The notes under the pieces are model-generated. The model ran no database searches. It had not been told where the DNA came from and was given only the letters and a program-made list of their open reading frames with translations. The position numbers and the translations under genes are program-made. A stretch of DNA of 32,518 nucleotides, taken from contig JASVEC010000200.1 in NCBI GenBank assembly GCA_030770535.1, forward strand, positions 1 to 32,518, given 5' to 3'. Below are positions 29,656 through 32,518 of this stretch, piece after piece. Origin of the DNA: Batkoa obscura (Eukaryota > Entomophthoromycota > Entomophthoromycetes > Entomophthorales > Batkoaceae). The number at the start of each line of letters is the position of its first letter. The stretch's first letter is position 1.

Positions 29656-31742
29656 GTTGAATAAGTTGAATTCGCAATAGACAAATGTAAATTAAATAAA
29701 ACTAACAAAAGCTAAACTTTTATGTTTTTTGAACTGACCAATTAAATTTCTAATCTCAATCACCCCAAATTTCATTAGTTTTTATATCCAATCAATTTCG
29801 AGTTGATAAATTGGAACCCAAATTATCGATTTTTTTTCAAACTTTAATAATTTTAAGCTTAAGAGCTCCCTCTTAATTTGCTTGAATGTTGGTCAAAATT
29901 TACAAATTTGCAATTTCATTTGTTAACAAAACCTATATTTGGAAAGTACGCATTTATCGGTATCCAACTCAATTATTCTAGTAAGTTCTATCACTTTCAA
30001 CCATTATTCCTCAATTAGTTTTATATTACTAAGTTTTCTGTTGAAAAAAAGCGGATCTATTATTAGTAATGACTTTAGTAAACATTTATAACATTAAATA
30101 ACAATGTTTCAACATAATTTTTTAGTCCCTTAAAAATTAACTATACAAAATGTTTATTTAAATATAAAATTAATTTTGAAACAAACATTAGATAAACTAG
30201 TTTAATTTCAGATAATAGTAAAAATTAAACCTCTGCCCATAAAATCAGGGATACTATTAAATCTTATTTTTCAATTCAAATTTCTAGAGTTTTAATTTTT
30301 ATGAATCGAAAATCAATTGATAAGAAACCGGTATTAATATTATATTGAATATTACAATGTCCCAATTTCCAAATATAATTAACTCTGAAGGCATTTAATG
30401 TACAATGGAAGTTTTTAATATTTTTTTTAATGTATTCAAGCGTTTCTTTTCCACTTATTTTTGTACAACTATTCATGAGAAGATTTTTATTGTACCTGAT
30501 TAACGTTTGTAAACTCTGAAACTATGGCTAAAAGTATAAGCTTACTCTTTAAACTAAGCTATAAATGTTAGATAGACTAGCACACCTTTTTAATAAAGCG
30601 ATTTTTTAACTTGATATGTATTTGTTTCATAGAAAAGGCAAAATATATTACCTATTGAGAAAATATAAACTGTTATAAAATAAATTTTGGTAAGCATTTT
30701 GAAGTTGTACAAGTATTCTAACATCACTTCCGCCATTGAATCAATAAGTCATAAAGTAATCCTACTAAAGCTACGAGGTATATTTGAAAAATTTATACTA
30801 TATAAATACTATGTCTATTATAGCTATAGTACTAAAAATCGAGCTTGTTTTAGCCTTAGTTATTTCAAATGTACAAAGTCAAGAATTTTTAATTTGGTAA
30901 AACAGCATTATGATATAATTACTCTTTTAGATAAGAAAGTTAAAAAGTTGGTAATTTTTACGCACTCCTCATGATTTATGATTAAAATACTTATTTGAGA
31001 TTCAAATTAATCCTTTATAACATATTTCCTTTGAGCTAATTTAGCACCAAGGTAATATTAAATTTACGCCAAAGTATTCGATATTATAAATTTGTTTGAT
31101 TTATTTTACAAAATTCCTCTTGCATTTATTTAATCTAGATTCTTTTTTTAGAAACACGTCTGGAACAACATATTTGGTATAAAATTTTAAACTGAATTTT
31201 ATTATTCTATTTAATTTTATTAAAAATACATTTAGAACATTTTATTAAAAAACACTAAATGTATTAAAAGTACGCTTCATTTATTTATAGCCTAAAATAA
31301 TTCAAAATTAACAGGAATTGCTATGTATGATATAGTATATTTTCTAAAGTAAGGCTGTTAAGCCTACATTAATAAAAATAGTGTAATATCAAGCATTAAA
31401 AATCAATTGATAAAGCTGAAATTTTAATTCGGTTTAAATTAAAAAATGAGGGAATTGAACTTATTAAGGCTTTAAAGAGGTGATAAAAATGATAGAAATT
31501 TATTCAATCATTTTTTGTAAATAAACAAGGGTATTGGACTGCTTATACTTAAAACCAATAATGAGCAGCTTTTTCATGAATTTATATGTCATTAATCAGT
31601 TAATTACAGAGTATTACTTATGACACAATTTAGAACAACATAAAAAAGAATAGAATTATTTAAGAGTGTATAATAACAAAACATATAAAATAAACGAAAA
31701 TTCATTCCATAAATTCAATTTTAAAATAAAAATAAAAATAAA
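29656..31742. other. Gene-poor region with two unexplained open frames
   Basis: 2.1 kb between divergent genes. The first 200 bp are the DnaJ promoter side, with CCAAT at about 29788. Two stretches are longer than expected by chance: a minus-strand frame of about 82 codons (30276 to about 30520; an internal ATG at 30476 gives 66 residues) and a plus-strand frame of about 96 codons without an ATG (30681-30974). Both are Ile/Lys/Asn/Tyr-rich and could be exons or relics of unknown genes. The last 60 bp before 31743 are an A-rich leader. No MITE copy was seen. Confidence 0.45.
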
Positions 31743-32153
31743 ATGATGCTAGAAAATGGATTAAAGAGAATGAATCTAAGCTGGAGACATAAAATCGAAA
31801 CAAAAGGAGAAGAAGAATGGATAAAACGACCAAAAAAAGAAATGAATGTTAATTCTAATACTACCTCCAGATTATTAAAAAAACAACCTCAAGTTTGTCT
31901 AGCAACCACATCAATATGCAGTGAGAAAGCAAAAGAATATAAACCTTTAAATAAATCTTCATCTATCAACTGTCTAAAAGCATTAGCATTAGCACCGAAA
32001 TCAAAATTACCTATTACCATCTCTTGGCGTGAAGAGATCATTAACCTAAGACATAGCTTTTCATTAAATTATTTATTAAAACAAGAAGAAATTATTGTTG
32101 ATTTATGTCCTATTGAAGACGATATGTTCATCTCGGAAAGAGATTCCTTATAG
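31743..32153 (+). CDS. Orphan small basic protein
   Basis: A single exon of 136 residues with two in-frame ATGs at the start (31743, 31746), an A-rich leader directly before, and TAG at 32151-32153. No family was recognised. The N-terminal half is basic (RMNLSWRHK, WIKRPKKEM). The middle contains three Cys (VCLATTSIC, SINCL), and the C-terminal third is predicted helical then acidic (ITISWREEIINLRHSF, VDLCPIEDDMF). Two SWR motifs (LSWRHK and ISWREE) flank the protein and may be an internal duplication or binding motif. No signal or membrane segment is present. Reasonably likely to be real because of the leader and the 411-nt open frame. Confidence 0.6.
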   Translation: MMLENGLKRMNLSWRHKIETKGEEEWIKRPKKEMNVNSNTTSRLLKKQPQVCLATTSICSEKAKEYKPLNKSSSINCLKALALAPKSKLPITISWREEIINLRHSFSLNYLLKQEEIIVDLCPIEDDMFISERDSL

Positions 32154-32518
32154 CTGTGCTAAAGTTCCTTGTTTTTATTTATTCAACTAATCATTAAATT
32201 TCTTTCACCATAATAAAATTTAAAAATCAAATGTAATTATGACATTTTATAATAAAATTCAGGGTATTTTTTGAGAATTGTTATTCTCTATATTATATTT
32301 TTTGAGTTACCAATGTTACTGTAATAATTTTATAAATTATTAAGATTATTAAATACCACCGTTTATTAATAATATTTCATTTATTATTTATAAGTATTGT
32401 TATTCAAGCTATATCTAAAAATAAAACAAATGGTTTGTTGACAAATTATTATAATAATTATTATTTAATAAGATGATTTTTTATTCAAATAAGGGTATTA
32501 ATTTTAAATCAGTTTTTA
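32154..32518. other. 3' flank, featureless AT-rich
   Basis: 365 bp to the window end with T-rich and A-rich runs, presumably the 3' UTR of the preceding gene and intergenic DNA. Nothing else is visible. Confidence 0.5.

Noticed and set aside
1-32518. tRNA, rRNA, CRISPR arrays, operons
   Set aside because: I saw no A/B-box or cloverleaf-like segment by eye and no spaced direct repeats. The spliced genes make a bacterial reading untenable. A covariance-model scan was not possible here.

Overview
The window is AT-rich nuclear DNA (I estimate roughly a quarter G+C) from a eukaryote with compact genes. Introns are short (about 41-101 nt, mostly 46-63) with GT..AG borders, and intergenic DNA is extremely AT-rich. 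Conserved genes include a mitochondrial processing peptidase beta subunit and a ClpX, so the organism has mitochondria or a related organelle. The gene set and protein style (a Ydj1-type DnaJ with a CaaX end, Asn- and Glu-rich inserts) fit an early-diverging fungus. That placement is an inference; no marker here fixes the lineage.

Layout: the 3' part of an unassigned Pro/Ser-rich gene (1-792, +); eIF2 alpha, seven exons (977-2202, -); a 6.1 kb gene-poor repeat island (2203-8281); an orphan gene (8282-8881, +); TAF6, nine exons (9323-11441, +), convergent with mitochondrial ClpX, ten exons (11784-14240, -); a polyprenol-reductase/SRD5A3-like gene (14573-15472, -), divergent from an orphan PH-like protein (16102-16638, +); a second repeat island (16639-20321); a Nup159/Nup214-like nucleoporin, eleven exons (20322-23256, +), convergent with an orphan Ser-rich protein (23453-24178, -); MPP beta, three exons (26144-27710, -); a Ydj1-type Hsp40, three exons (28349-29655, -); and an orphan small gene (31743-32153, +).

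The host genes are housekeeping: translation initiation (eIF2 alpha), TFIID/SAGA transcription (TAF6), mRNA export at the pore (Nup159-like), organelle protein import and quality control (MPP beta, Ydj1, ClpX) and dolichol synthesis (SRD5A3-like). They are not an operon-like unit, although three serve organelle protein handling.

The two islands share the same repeats. Eleven copies of a roughly 100-bp terminal-inverted-repeat element (TIR beginning TGGGGATGT, TA often flanking) lie only there, as does a 420-bp LTR-like repeat present once in each island in opposite orientation. Single-copy foldback elements of other types also occur: a TTAA-flanked piggyBac-like one, a TA-flanked one with perfect 17-bp TIRs, and a 91-bp near-perfect hairpin. 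An F-box/LRR-like gene relic lies in the first island. I did not find a clearly new multi-gene system. The most unusual points are the MITE islands, the ClpX with an IGF loop but no zinc domain, and the FG-less nucleoporin.
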